Shown: piece by piece, positions 44,090 through 55,900 of the stretch
Numbering within the stretch: the first letter of the stretch is position 1
Layout of the letters: every line of letters starts with the position of its first letter
Source: Symsagittifera roscoffensis
Taxonomy: Eukaryota > Xenacoelomorpha > Acoela > Convolutidae
Direction: 5' to 3'
Assembly (NCBI RefSeq): GCF_963678635.1
Contig: NW_026970937.1
Location: 54,166-118,165 of the forward strand
DNA: 64,000 nucleotides
Program-made: the position numbers and the translations under genes
Notes under the pieces: generated by a model
The model's database searches: none
What the model saw: the letters and a program-made list of their open reading frames with translations, nothing else
Told to the model about the DNA's origin: nothing

Positions 44090-45520
44090 AGAGTTATGAA
44101 CGTAGTGAAGACTCTTATATAGGTCTTAGGTATACATGCACTTGTTGAGTTCAATGAAATTCATCTGAAAGTAACGTAAATAGCACTCTCCAAATACGAA
44201 CGTGCAAATGTCTTGAAAAAACGAGAACTTTTTCTAGTTTCGAAAGTGGAATTTAATTTTCAGTTTCCAAGTGGTAACTCAATGGAAAATAATTCTCTGC
44301 TATGAAAGTGATAATGACGGGAAGTGATGTATTTTTAAGTGTAATTTTTCATAGAATACAGAATAAAGGGAATAAATAAATTGCCAATTAATCCAGTTTT
44401 CTCAAATTTAGTTTGATAGATCGAAAAAGAGGCGGTCAAAATTTTCTTGAATTATAATATATTTTTTGCATTTAATTTCAGCAATCCTGAGAGTATGTTT
44501 GAACAAATGTTATTTTATTTTTAACAATAATCTTCAGTTTTACTCTTCAAATTTAATAAGGTATACTTTTGCGAACTTTCTATTTCAACACGTTATTATT
44601 TGTCATTTTTATTTGCCTTTTTTGTAAGTTGGGAAATGTATGCTCTCAACTAACGGGAAAATGGCGCGAAAAACGTGAATGACTACTAGTTTTTTAAAAA
44701 ATGGATTTTATTTCTCCGAATTTCTAGCGAGATGAAAAACAGTGTAATTCAATTGTCTCATTCATAAAAACAGCTTGAATTTCAAAGGTGATCTATGTTC
44801 ATCTTTAAAACGCGAATCTTGAAATTCTTTAAAAAGAGTCTTCTATTTTTTCTGTTTTATTGAGTTCTTGGGCACTCAATAATGCCTATTGGTGCCTATG
44901 TTTTTTTAATTAACCAGCCAGAGGCCTAACCCGAAGGTAACCTATTTTAAGTTGACTAAGCTATGGTTGTCTTACAAGAGCTGACCTTACGTGTGATTTG
45001 AACCCGCAATCAAATGATTGCTGGGCACCATCATTACCGATGCGGCACAACGCCACATGTTTGTTAAAGATTTTTCAAATTCATTTAAGAAATGGAAATT
45101 GAATTCTTCATTTCATTCAAATAAGAGCGAAAAAGTGATTGAGTTGAGTTTAACAACTAGTTTTTCTAAGAGTCGATGAACGTAGTTCAGACTCCTATAT
45201 AGGTCGTGAAGATTTTTTCGTTTTTTTTTCAGGAAAAATCTTAAAATTTGTTCAAATTTACTTTTTCACGGTTTGACTTTTGAATTGTTTAATTCGCCTT
45301 CTGTCTTTTTTTAAAAAGGAAGGCAAACTCCACTATCGAACAGGGAAAATGTAAAGGTCACCAGAAATGGGATCGACAAATCTAGTTTCGAAAATGGAAT
45401 TTAATTACCGGAATTCCAAGCGAAATTTTACTTACTAATCCATCTTTCTTAAATTGGGTCAGTGTTAAACAGTGTCAATCAAAAATTGTTCGAGAAACTC
45501 AAATTGTTTACGCTTTGCGA
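44090..45520. repeat. Cluster of family-C dispersed repeats
   Basis: Three partial copies lie close together. 44090-44520 has 'agactcttatataggtc', 'gcactctccaaatacgaac' and 'cgaaagtggaatttaattttcag'. 44640-44880 has 'aaatggcgcgaaaaacgtgaa'. 45165-45520 has 'gagtcgatgaacgtagttcagactcctatataggtcgtg' in pieces and 'aaggaaggcaaactccacta'. Their repeated order suggests one older element type inserted several times. Confidence 0.55.
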
Positions 45521-45989
45521 TTAGCAAGCGTTATCAAATCGTAACGTAGACCTTTTTCTGGTCAACAACTAGTTTAACAAAATCAGTGATTCATTTGATG
45601 CTGCTATGAAGAGGGTATATGATACTGCTGTTCAGCTGACAAGCTGATTTTTATGAAAATTTAAATTAAACTACTGAGTGGGTACTTGTTAGGGTGTTTT
45701 CATTGGGGACTTGAAACTTTTAAAGAGTTTTTGAAAAAAAAATCAATTTTTTTTTGGCTCAACTGGTGTCTGCTCAAAGATTGTCGGCCTTGTTTCTGCT
45801 TTGTGAAATTTGTTCAGTTGCTAATTTGAATTTCAAATGTCTTGTTTCGCTTGTTTGCCTAGAATTTCTGGTTGATAAAAACATATTATGAAAGTGTATG
45901 GGATTGGGTTTTCTACTTTTTTTTTTAGAAGTTTTGGATTTTTTTCTCCTAAACACTTCTACCAATTTTCACAAAAACGGTTTCCTTTG

Positions 45990-46900
45990 AAAGTGTGCCC
46001 GCATACTCCTCTGGTCTCATTTTGCTTTAACCCTTTGTTTCCAGCCTTTGAAAAAGCCTGTGGGGGAATATTTGACCATTTTTTTGGATTTTTTTTTCGT
46101 TTGTCAAAAAAAGCCTACCAAATCTGAGACTTTGGTTTCAATGAATACAACGGAGAGTATTCATTTGAGATTGTGGGTTCAATGGAGATAACGGGTAGTG
46201 AGAAGCTTCCTGCAATAGCGGCCACTCACAGTTTGGTTACACAAATCGTTATTGTCCTCGGAAAAGTCAATTTTTTGAGCGTTTTCTTTCTAATTTTACG
46301 ATTTTTAACGAAAAATTTCCTCACATATCCGATAATTTGGGTTCAATCCACAGAAGCGGTCGTGGAAAGCTTGTTTCCACGAGCAATCAAGCGCAAATTT
46401 TGTTGACGTAAAACAGGTTTCTCGGAAATGTCAATTTTTTTATTTGATGACCGTTTTTTGACTTTTCTCGATAATTATCTTGCCAAATCTGATATCATAT
46501 GTTTAATTGACACACTAGGTTGTTAGAACTTTACTTTTACAGTTTTATACACTCAGTTTCTTTCAGAAAAAGTTATGGACTGAAAATAAATGAAAAATTT
46601 GAAACTTTGACCGTTTTTGGAAACTTACTTTCCTCGAAAACTACCCTGCCAATTCCTAAATTAAGTGGTCAATCGAGAAACATGGTTTTTGTAAATATTT
46701 TCTGCTAACGCGGCTACAAACTTCTTTTTGCAGAGAAAAGTTCATTATCTCGGAAAGTCAAGTTTTTGAACTTGACCGTTTTTCTTAGAAACTTTTTGTA
46801 TGTTCTTAAACTACCCTATCAAATCTGAGATGAAAATTTTAATCGAAAGAAGCGGTTGCGCAAGTTTTTCCTGTGGAATTTTTCTTTTTTTACTTTTTTT
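45990..46900. repeat. Diverged tandem-like units, family D
   Basis: The motif series 'cctttgaaaaagcctgtgggggaatatttgacc', then 'aaatctgag', then 'gttcaatg.agat', then 'agtg.gaagctt.ctgca', recurs with changes at 46030-46280, 46320-46400 and 46480-46880. It is also present in 56735-57430 and, inverted, at 57618-57752. It is non-coding. Confidence 0.5.
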
Positions 46901-47412
46901 ATGATAGAATAAAAATAACTGAATTTTACTGAAACAGTTTTCATAAAATGGAAATGTTTTTCATAAAACCAATTAATTTAGAGTCTGGAAATTTGAAGAG
47001 CTTAAAGATTGAGGTTTCTGGAGTTGGTAATGATTTTATTAAGAAATACATCATATTTTCACCATTTATTTCGTGGTTTAATCTAATTCTCAGATGCTTA
47101 ATTAAGATAATTGGATCTTCTATCAGTTGTACGCACGATACGTGTTGACTTGTTGTTGCTCTTACAAACAAAATGAAGTTTTCTTCTGAAAAAACTTGGT
47201 GTTACTCGAAAATAAATTAAAATTGAACAAAATGCTTGAGCAAATTTACTGACGTCGCGGCTTGTGTGCGTGATCATACAACGTATTGTCAATTTTCCCT
47301 TTTATTATCCAGACATTTTTATTGTTTTTCTCGTAGATTTTCGTAGCAATTATAACGCAATATGATACAATTTTCGGATTTTTGTAGCAATTTTTGTCGA
47401 AATCAGCCGCAA

Positions 47413-47469
47413 TTTATTGCTCAATTTTTGGCGCAATTTTTTCGATTGCGCCAAAAATTGAGCAATAAA
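47413..47469. repeat. Perfect 25-bp inverted repeat with 7-base loop
   Basis: The left arm 47413-47437 (starting tttattgctcaa) is exactly complementary to the right arm 47445-47469, with a 7-base loop of 'tttttcg' type between. No repeat of this strength is seen elsewhere in the window. It could be a cruciform-forming site, the tip of a foldback element, or the stem of a structured RNA. There is no neighbouring gene to decide between these. Confidence 0.85.
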
Positions 47470-47589
47470 ATTCTCTTGAGCAATAAAACTTTCAGCCTAT
47501 TGGATGTCTTTCTTTATTCTGTCGGCTTATTTACCATATTTTCAAAATCACTTTGATTCACATGAAATCAAAATCAGGGCGTTTGTTCG

Positions 47590-47645
47590 CTTATACGGCG
47601 TAGAGGTAACGCACATGCCTGCAAAGACAAAGGTCAGGAGTTAAA
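47590..47645 (+). repeat. tRNA-derived SINE-like fragment
   Basis: 'cgtagaggtaacgcacatgcctgc' matches the head of the SINE-like unit at 52545-52625, but the box B part is degraded ('ggtcaggagttaaaa'). Confidence 0.4.
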
Positions 47646-48869
47646 AATAATGGTAAAGTTGTAGTAGTAGTAGTAAAATAACGAGATCAAATTAAGGCTT
47701 CAGTGAAAACAATTAAGGACATTAAATTCAAAATTGGTATTATAATTTTGTTCAAGCAATGCAAGTACGACATTTGCGTTTTAGAGACCAGCTTATAGGA
47801 GCATAATAAGAACAAATAGTAAGGATTACCATAATCATAATAAGAACCTTATACGATAAAAAACCATCAAGATATATATAAGTATTTTCGTTACGCTCAT
47901 AGACACTCAGCATTTAAATAGCCTCCTGTTGTACAAAGTTGCCTCTGTTTTTTTTTTGAAATTCGGATTTTTTGCCGAGCTTTTTTCTGCTAGTATTTGC
48001 CGAGCTTTTTTCTGCAAATTTTTCCGAGCTTTTGTTTACAAGCAATTATGTGCAAACAATTGCGTGCCAAGAATTTTCGCTCAATTTTTTCTTATTTTTT
48101 AATGATATTTTATATTTAAAATTTTAAATTAGTGCCTTTATTAAAATTTTTGAAATCTGATTACAATAGTTTGAAAAACTATATATTTACCAGTACTATG
48201 GCCTTGTAAAAGTTACCCGTTTTTGTCTTTCACAAATGTTTGATTCGCCTTGTCAAGTGAGCTTATATGAATCATTTGGTTTAGAGAATTGCTAAATCTT
48301 AATATCGTACTTATGTTATATTTCAAAAAGATATTAAAAAATTATGAAAGATGTCGTTTTTTCTTGCAGTAACGCTGTATTTGTTACGCTGTTTTTTATA
48401 TGGCTTGTATTTTTGTATTACAAGTGGTGGGAAGCCCTGGAACGTCAAGAGAATTTTGTTTTCAAATTGTCTTTCTTGTCTATTTTTTTTGCTCGCTAGC
48501 AAGGTAATGTTTTAGGGTTGATAGAATTGCTTCAAGAAAAGCACACTGAAAAATAATCCAAATTTCAAAAAAAAGCTGGAGCAAATTTGGACAACTGCAG
48601 GTTATTCAAATGCTTATAATGGTTTCAATGAACGTGATGAAAATACTTACATAGGTCGTGATGGTGTTTTTTTTCTTCTGGAAAGACAAGTTTTTTTGAA
48701 AGTTCAATTCCTCTCATTAGTTCAAAGAAAGGTAAAAATATACCGGTCAAGAAAAACACTAGTTTCGAAGTTTAGGCTAGATTTTGATCGAATGACTGTC
48801 GACTGCTCTCTAAAATGGAAAACTGCATATGTGCGTTTCTCATTTCAAAAATAGTCTATATTGAACCCG

Positions 48870-48989
48870 CAAGCAATGCCGCAAACATTCATCGCCGCAA
48901 ACATTCACGATTGCAACGCCGCAAATATTTACGTCGCAAACAGCATTGTATTCCTCTAAAAAGACTGTATTGTTTTCAGACTGATATAA
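48870..48989 (+). promoter_or_regulatory. ADRM1 upstream region with GCCGCAAA repeats and 3' splice site
   Basis: Near-identical 13-mers of 'gccgcaaacattc' type occur at 48878-48890, 48894-48906 and 48918-48930, with a partial fourth at 48933. A pyrimidine-rich acceptor 'ttgttttcag' ends at 48979, ten bases before the ATG. The repeats could be promoter elements, but an acceptor this close means the true promoter may lie further upstream of a 5' UTR intron or an outron. Confidence 0.4.
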
Positions 48990-49227
48990 ATGGCCGCTCT
49001 GTTTTCCGCCGGATCTTCCTCCGCCAGGGGTTCGGGAGGCGCTGACTCCTCGTCTGCTTCGCGCAATCTGATTGAGTTCCGGGCGGGTAAGATGCAACTG
49101 AAGGGCACTAAGGTGGTGCCTGATAAGAGGAAGGGTCTTTTCTACATTCACCGCGAGAGGGAGACCATGTTGACACATGTGTGCTGGAAGGATAGAACCA
49201 GTGGGACTGTTGAGGATGATCTCATTG
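48990..49227 (+). CDS. ADRM1: ADRM1 exon 1
   Basis: 238 bases from the ATG to donor GTACGT at 49228. It encodes a Ser/Gly/Ala leader and the first half of the Pru domain. It is the only copy of this exon in the window; the tandem duplication starts nine bases into the following intron. Confidence 0.93.
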
Positions 49228-51009
49228 GTACGTAGCTTGACTAAGCTTACCCGGAAATATCGGGTGCTAAATTTAGCCCAGAATCAATTTCATCAGCCGG
49301 AATAATAATACAAAAGTGTGTTTCATTCAAAATAGGAAACAAAATAAGGGATGGATGGTATCATAATAACAGTGCGAAAGATCATAAAAGGAAAGCAACG
49401 CTTAGGAGGAATGATATTTTATGGTCGAACTCGATATTCCTGGGTAAATTTGCCTAAAGCTCACAGAGGGTGATCTAATCCTTAAGCATCAATTTTTCTC
49501 TCGCCTCTGAATTTTTAGCCATATTTGGTCCTGATACAGAACCTTGTAGAATATCTCAACGCGGCATAACATCGTTGATAGCGCGAGTCGAGCATGGGAG
49601 AGAGAGGTAAAATTTTACCTCTGAGTAGTTAAGATTGAGCTGATCCGGTACTTCTCAAGACGATTTCAGTAAAATAAGTCAGTAATATATTCATACTCGC
49701 AGGCATCACTATCCGCTGCAGATATTCAAGATCTCAAATCCGATTTTAGATTTTAAGTCTTAGATCTATCAACCAGAAGAGAGCATCGAGATCAAATATG
49801 GAAAAAATGTTTCTCCTATTTCATTCCGGATAATTTGAAAGCATTATTATTGTTTTTACTGGTGTAGTTTTCCCGGATGACTGCAAGTGGAGTCGGGTGA
49901 GTCAGTGTACCACTGGGAGAGTGTTCCTGCTGCGCTTCACCAGCTCAGCTAAGAAACTCTTCTTCTGGATGCAGGAACCGAAGGAAACCAAGGATGAAGA
50001 GTACTCTGAAAAAATCAACAAGATCCTCAACGACCCCGAGGAGTCCCAGGATGCTATGCCTAATATGAACAGCACTAGTACTGAACAGTTACTCTCCCAT
50101 ATGTTTGGAGCTGCAGGAGGTGGTCCTGGGGGATCTTCCCAGGAACAGATGTTGCAGCAGCTGTTCCAGTCGGGTGCCCTGGGAAGCAGACTCAGTGCGG
50201 CTGCCGCAGGAGCAGGAGCAACTGGCAGTTCTTCGGGTGGGGCAGCCGGGGCTGGGTCCCGTGTACGCAGTGCAAGGGCCTCGGAGTCTGAACAAGCCGC
50301 AACAGCAAAGGCCAACACCTCGAAGGCAGTGAGCAGCAGTCAGCAGCCATCGACCATGCAGTTGGATCAATTCCAGGACCTCATGAGCAATCTCAGTTCA
50401 AAAGGAGCAACGTAAGTGAATAAATTCTTTCAGAGATTTTTAAGACTTTTTGATCATGACATTCTATTCTGAATCGCTTCGACGTAGATTTAAGCTATTT
50501 CTATGAAATATTTTTATTCGGTTTCTATATTGGAGCGCTTTTGAATATGAAAGCATGGCTGCTGTTTCAGCTCACATGTGAACCTAGCTGCAGCTTTACC
50601 GCTGGATCTGTCATCTATGCTGGCATCGCCACACATCATAGAGCGTCTGAGTGCCCACGTTCCGGCAACACCAGAGGGGCCGTCGGGTTCTAAAACAGCT
50701 GCAGCAACAGAGCTACGACAGTCGCTGGCTGCACCTCAATTCAGACAGTCTCTGTCTTTGTTCAGTGCCGCTTTTAGCAGTGGCCAGTTGGCTCCAGTCA
50801 TCAGCCAGTTTGAACTGGGCTCAGAAGCAGAAGAGGCTGCAAACAGCGGAGACTTAGCAAAGTTTGTCGAGGCACTGAATAAGAAAGTAAAGGAGAAACA
50901 GTCCACATCAGATTCTAAGCCAGGCGGAGAAAATGAAGGGAAGAAAGATGAAGATGATAAAGAGAAAGATAACGAGAAAAAGACTGATGAGAATATGGAA
51001 ACCAACTAG
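48990..51009 (+). CDS. ADRM1: ADRM1/Rpn13 proteasome ubiquitin receptor (three exons)
   Basis: Exons 48990-49227, 49868-50411 and 50571-51009 sum to 1,221 bases, giving 406 residues, close to the ~407 of human ADRM1. Rpn13 sits on the 26S proteasome, binds ubiquitin through its N-terminal Pru domain and recruits the deubiquitinase UCHL5 through its C-terminal domain. Pru covers about residues 20-130: '[25 protein letters not shown]', then '[11 protein letters not shown]' and '[11 protein letters not shown]' and 'RLFFWMQEP'-like 'KLFFWMQEP'. A Ser/Gly/Ala-rich linker follows, and the DEUBAD-type C-terminal domain starts in exon 3, with an acidic/Lys-rich tail ([14 protein letters not shown]). 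AATAAA lies at 51161-51166. Exons 2 and 3 are repeated downstream. Confidence 0.95.
49868..50411 (+). CDS. ADRM1: ADRM1 exon 2 (copy 1)
   Basis: 544 bases, acceptor 'ctggtgtag' (49867), donor GTAAGT (50412). It encodes the second half of Pru and the Gly/Ala/Ser-rich linker. It differs from its duplicate at 53537-54080 at about ten bases by my count, only two of them changing an amino acid (Gly/Ser, Thr/Pro). Confidence 0.93.
50571..51009 (+). CDS. ADRM1: ADRM1 exon 3 (copy 1)
   Basis: 439 bases, acceptor 'gctgtttcag' (50570), stop TAG 51007-51009. It encodes the C-terminal UCHL5-binding region and an acidic tail. Only the first 45 bases differ from the duplicate (three changes, one Met/Leu); the rest is identical by eye. 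Confidence 0.93.
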
Positions 51010-51160
51010 AAATTCCAAATGGCCAATAGCTAAAAGGACTACTGACTGTTCAACAAAGGACTGATATAAGTTAAAGTATTTTTTGGTTGGACTCTAGCCG
51101 AAATAAGGGACAAAAGATACAAATCTGTTTGATTGTTTTGAAAATTAAGTATTGAAAATG

Positions 51161-51166
51161 AATAAA
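51161..51166 (+). terminator. ADRM1 polyadenylation signal (AATAAA)
   Basis: AATAAA 150 bases after the stop, inside 'gaataaaaataaag'. The same signal is present in the duplicate at 54818-54823. Confidence 0.6.
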
Positions 51167-52904
51167 AATAAAGTTTCTAACTTATTAACTTAAGTTCAAG
51201 CAGATTAAAGTTAGGATAGGGTTTGCGGCGAGACGCTCGAAAATCTAAGAAGGTTCATAATGTGGAATTTTTTTAAATGTGGATCACTTGAAGTTTCGCA
51301 GATATCAGAAGCTTCCAAATTACCCGGTTGAGCCAAAAATTTTGTGCCGCCTTCTTTACTCAAAATGATATGAGCCGAAATAATTACATGAGCTCAAAAT
51401 TACATGAGCACAAATCTCTTGTGCAGAAAATACACAATAGATAATATGTCATTGCATCAGGAAAAGTATAACAGACTGTTCAGCCTACGAGGAAGCTACT
51501 CTCCGTTATATTTATCAATAAAGCTAAGAAAACGAGTTAACTCAAAGACTAATTATAAAAAAATGATCGGACAGCTGACAAGCATCGTAATAGATTGACT
51601 GATATATCATATTAAAGACCTTTCGGTCCTGATTCAAACGACATTTAAAAAAATCAAATTCATCGTCACAAGGTAAAAAAACGGTTTAAAATTTTGTCTC
51701 ATTTCGTGAAATTAAAGCAAACTAGCCAGCTTATTTTACAAAGATGAGTCATGAAGCTTAAGTAAAAATGTTTTTGAAGTTTTTCGCGCCATTTTGGAAT
51801 TAAAAACTTCAAAAACTCAAAACACTTTCTGCAAACAAGTAGAAAAAACTAATTTGTTTTTTTTTCTAGTAATTTTTCGACAAAACTTGCCCAATTTGCT
51901 TATTTTACTGTGACTCAAATATACCGAAATATCTGGTGTTTTTCATCCTTTCATCAAACCACGCACAAAAAAACAACACTTGTTTGAAAAAATAAGCATG
52001 AAAAAAGTATTTTTGTAAGATATGGTCGGAACATTCTGTGCTATTTACACAGCAGTCCTATTCATAAATAACTTTTTATGAAAAAATCAGCATAATTTCA
52101 TGAAGTTTTTTTCAGAAAGTCTATTTTATCTGGTAGGCACGCACCTGACAAAAAATACTGAATTTTTATATTTCATTAGATAGTTTGTCATTTGACATGA
52201 AAATATGATAATATCTGGTGCATCGAGTCATGACAATGGAGTAAGAAAGTCCCAAAAAACATTCTTCAGTCATTTTCTTGTCGTTCTCCTGCCATTCTTC
52301 TGTCATTCTGCCATTCTTGTCTCCTGCCATTCTTGTCATTTTCAAAAGTATGATTTGGAAAAAGTGAAGTTGCGGGGTCCTTTTTGGCAAAAAAACTCTT
52401 GGGTTATTGTTAAGTCATAAAACCTAAATTCAATTTTCATTCAAAAGTTTTTTTCCGTAAACATTTTTGTTCGCAGGACCATTTGGACGTCTGGACTCAT
52501 CTCTACCTTGTTTCATAATATATTCAATTTTTTAGCGTTCCTGGCCAACTTAGCGTGGAGGTAACAAAAATGCCTGGGACGGCAGAGGTCCTTGGGTTCG
52601 AGTCTGATCAGGACTTGTTTTTTTTTCAAACGGGAAACATTGTTTCAAAAAAAATGTGTCCGCCAATTATTTGTCTGCTTATCTGATGTCGGCTTAGTTG
52701 TCACATCTGTGAATTGTTTTTTTTTCTTTACTTTCCCACGTTTTTTTAGTGTTGTTTAAGTGTTTGATGTACGCCTACATTTTGTGATTTTACTTACCTT
52801 GACTTCAAATTTCCTCGGTCAAAAAAATTTCGGTCGAATTTTTTCATCGGCTTAAAGACCTACTTTTGTGACATTTCAAGATCAACTTAAATTTTTTTAC
52901 TCCC
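51167..52904. other. Downstream flank of ADRM1 inside the duplicated unit
   Basis: No gene. It contains a family-A repeat (51598-52085), a short tandem run of 'ccattctt.tgtc' units (52290-52340), and a SINE-like unit with box B 'ggttcgagtctg' and a T-run (52545-52625). It is repeated almost without change at 54824-56560. Confidence 0.55.
52545..52625 (+). repeat. tRNA-derived SINE-like unit (copy repeated at about 56203-56283)
   Basis: 'cttagcgtggaggtaac' as box A and 'gggttcgagtctgatc' as box B, followed by a T-run. It is the best preserved member of the SINE-like family in the window. Related fragments lie at 1335, 37330 and 47590. It is probably not a tRNA, since the arms do not pair. Confidence 0.55.
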
Positions 52905-55900
52905 TTGACTAAGCTTACCCGGAAATATCGGGTGCTAAATTTAGCCCAGAATCAACTTCATCAGCCGGAATAAGAATGCAAAAATGTGTTTTTATTCAAA
53001 ATAGGAAACAAAATAAGGGATGGATGGTATCATAATAATAGTGCACAAGATCATAAAAAGAAAGCAACGCTTAGGAGGAATGATATTTTATGGTCGAACC
53101 CGATATTCCTGGGTAAATTTGCCTAAAGCTCACAGAGGGTGATCTAATCCTTAAGCATCAATTTTTCTCTCGCCTCTGAATTTTTAGCCATATTTTGTCA
53201 TGATACAGAACCTTGTAGAATATCTTAACGCGGCATAACATCGTTGATAGCGCGAGTCGAGCATGGGAGAGAGAGGTAAAATTTTACCTCTGAATAGTTA
53301 AGATTGAGCTGATCCGTTACTTCTCAAGATGGTTTCAGTAAAATTATTCAGAAATATACTCATACTCGCAGGCATCACTATCCGCTGCAGATATTCAAGA
53401 TCTCAAATCCTATTTTAGATTTTAAGTCTTAGATCTATCAAGTAGAAGAGAGCATCGAGATCAAATATGGAAAGAATGTTTCTCCTGTTTCACTCCGGCT
53501 AATTTGAAAGCATTATTATTGTTTTTACTGGTGTAGTTTTCCCGGATGACTGCAAGTGGAGTCGGGTGAGTCAGTGCACCACTGGGAGAGTGTTCCTGCT
53601 GCGCTTCACCAGCTCAGCCAAGAAACTCTTCTTCTGGATGCAGGAACCGAAGGAAACCAAGGATGAAGAGTACTCTGAAAAAATCAACAAGATCCTCAAC
53701 GACCCCGAGGAGTCCCAGGATGCTATGCCTAATATGAACAGCACTAGTACTGAACAGTTACTCTCCCATATGTTTGGAGCTGCGGGAGGTGGTCCCGGGG
53801 GATCTTCCCAGGAACAGATGTTGCAGCAGCTGTTCCAGTCGGGTGCCCTGGGAAGCCGACTCAGTGCGGCTGCCGCAGGAGCAGGAGCAACTGGTAGTTC
53901 TTCGAGTGGGGCAGCCGGGGCTGGGTCCCGTGTACGCAGTGCAAGGGCCTCGGAGTCCGAACAAGCCGCAACAGCAAAGGCCAACACCTCGAAGGCAGTG
54001 AGCAGCAGTCAGCAGCCATCGACCATGCAGTTGGATCAATTCCAGGACCTCATGAGCAATCTTAGTTCAAAAGGAGCACCGTAAGTGAATAAATTCTTAA
54101 GACTTTTTGATCATGGCATTCTATTCTGAATGACTTCTACGTATATTTAAGCTATTTCTATGAAATAATTTTATTGGTTTTCTATATTGGAGCGCTTTTG
54201 AGTATGAAAGCATGGCTGCTGTTTCAGCTCACATGTGAATCTAGCGGCAGCTTTACCGCTGGATCTGTCATCTCTGCTGGCATCGCCACACATCATAGAG
54301 CGTCTGAGTGCCCACGTTCCGGCAACACCAGAGGGGCCGTCGGGTTCTAAAACAGCTGCAGCAACAGAGCTACGACAGTCGCTGGCTGCACCTCAATTCA
54401 GACAGTCTCTGTCTTTGTTCAGTGCCGCTTTTAGCAGTGGCCAGTTGGCTCCAGTCATCAGCCAGTTTGAACTGGGCTCAGAAGCAGAAGAGGCTGCAAA
54501 CAGCGGAGACTTAGCAAAGTTTGTCGAGGCACTGAATAAGAAAGTAAAGGAGAAACAGTCCACATCAGATTCTAAGCCAGGCGGAGAAAATGAAGGGAAG
54601 AAAGATGAAGATGATAAAGAGAAAGATAACGAGAAAAAGACTGATGAGAATATGGAAACCAACTAGAAATTCCAAATGGCCAATAGCTAAAAGGACTACT
54701 GACTGTTCAACAAAGGACTGATATAAGTTAAAGTATTTTTTGGTTGGACTCTAGCCGAAATAAGGGACAAAAGATACAAATCTGTTTGATTGTTTTGAAA
54801 ATTAAGTATTGAAAATGAATAAAAATAAAGTTTCTAACTTATTAACTTAAGTTCAAGCAGATTAAAGTTAGGATAGGGTTTGCGGCGAGACGCTCGAAAA
54901 TCTAAGAAGGTTCATAATGTGGAATTTTTTTAAATGTGGATCACTTGAAGTTTCGCAGATATCAGAAGCTTCCAAATTACCCGGTTGAGCCAAAAATTTT
55001 GTGCCGCCTTCTTTACTCAAAATGATATGAGCCGAAATAATTACATGAGCTCAAAATTACATGAGCACAAATCTCTTGTGCAGAAAATACACAATAGATA
55101 ATATGTCATTGCATCAGGAAAAGTATAACAGACTGTTCAGCCTACGAGGAAGCTACTCTCCGTTATATTTATCAATAAAGCTAAGAAAACGAGTTAACTC
55201 AAAGACTAATTATAAAAAAATGATCGGACAGCTGACAAGCATCGTAATAGATTGACTGATATATCATATTAAAGACCTTTCGGTCCTGATTCAAACGACA
55301 TTTAAAAAAATCAAATTCATCGTCACAAGGTAAAAAAACGGTTTAAAATTTTGTCTCATTTCGTGAAATTAAAGCAAACTAGCCAGCTTATTTTACAAAG
55401 ATGAGTCATGAAGCTTAAGTAAAAATGTTTTTGAAGTTTTTCGCGCCATTTTGGAATTAAAAACTTCAAAAACTCAAAACACTTTCTGCAAACAAGTAGA
55501 AAAAACTAATTTGTTTTTTTTTCTAGTAATTTTTCGACAAAACTTGCCCAATTTGCTTATTTTACTGTGACTCAAATATACCGAAATATCTGGTGTTTTT
55601 CATCCTTTCATCAAACCACGCACAAAAAAACAACACTTGTTTGAAAAAATAAGCATGAAAAAAGTATTTTTGTAAGATATGGTCGGAACATTCTGTGCTA
55701 TTTACACAGCAGTCCTATTCATAAATAACTTTTTATGAAAAAATCAGCATAATTTCATGAAGTTTTTTTCAGAAAGTCTATTTTATCTGGTAGGCACGCA
55801 CCTGACAAAAAATACTGAATTTTTATATTTCATTAGATAGTTTGTCATTTGACATGAAAATATGATAATATCTGGTGCATCGAGTCATGACAATGGAGTA

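Larger units (their letters stand above)
43005..48800. other. Intergenic, repeat-rich, no gene
   Basis: About 5.8 kb of AT-rich DNA between the TRERF1-like gene and ADRM1. It holds family-C repeats (44090-44520, 44640-44880, 45165-45520, 48620-48760) and a minus-strand SINE-like unit with 'gggttcaaatcac' as box B (44985-45065). It also has a run of diverged ~250-300-bp units (45990-46900) and a perfect palindrome (47413-47469). Short open frames are non-coding in character. Confidence 0.5.
49237..52904 (+). repeat. Tandem duplication, copy 1 (3,668 bp)
   Basis: Starts at 'ttgactaagcttaccc' in ADRM1 intron 1 and ends at '...tttactccc'. It holds exons 2 and 3, the 3' UTR and about 1.9 kb of downstream DNA, including a family-A repeat and a SINE-like unit. 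Copy 2 follows head-to-tail with a single shared C at the junction. Confidence 0.95.

Noticed and set aside
44985..45065. Possible tRNA gene on the minus strand
   Set aside because: Box A and box B are tRNA-like, but I cannot pair the acceptor or anticodon arms; better explained as a SINE head.
51404..51598. 64-residue frame found in both halves of the tandem duplication
   Set aside because: Its identity is explained by the DNA duplication, not protein conservation; it begins in 3' flank sequence and has no recognisable features.
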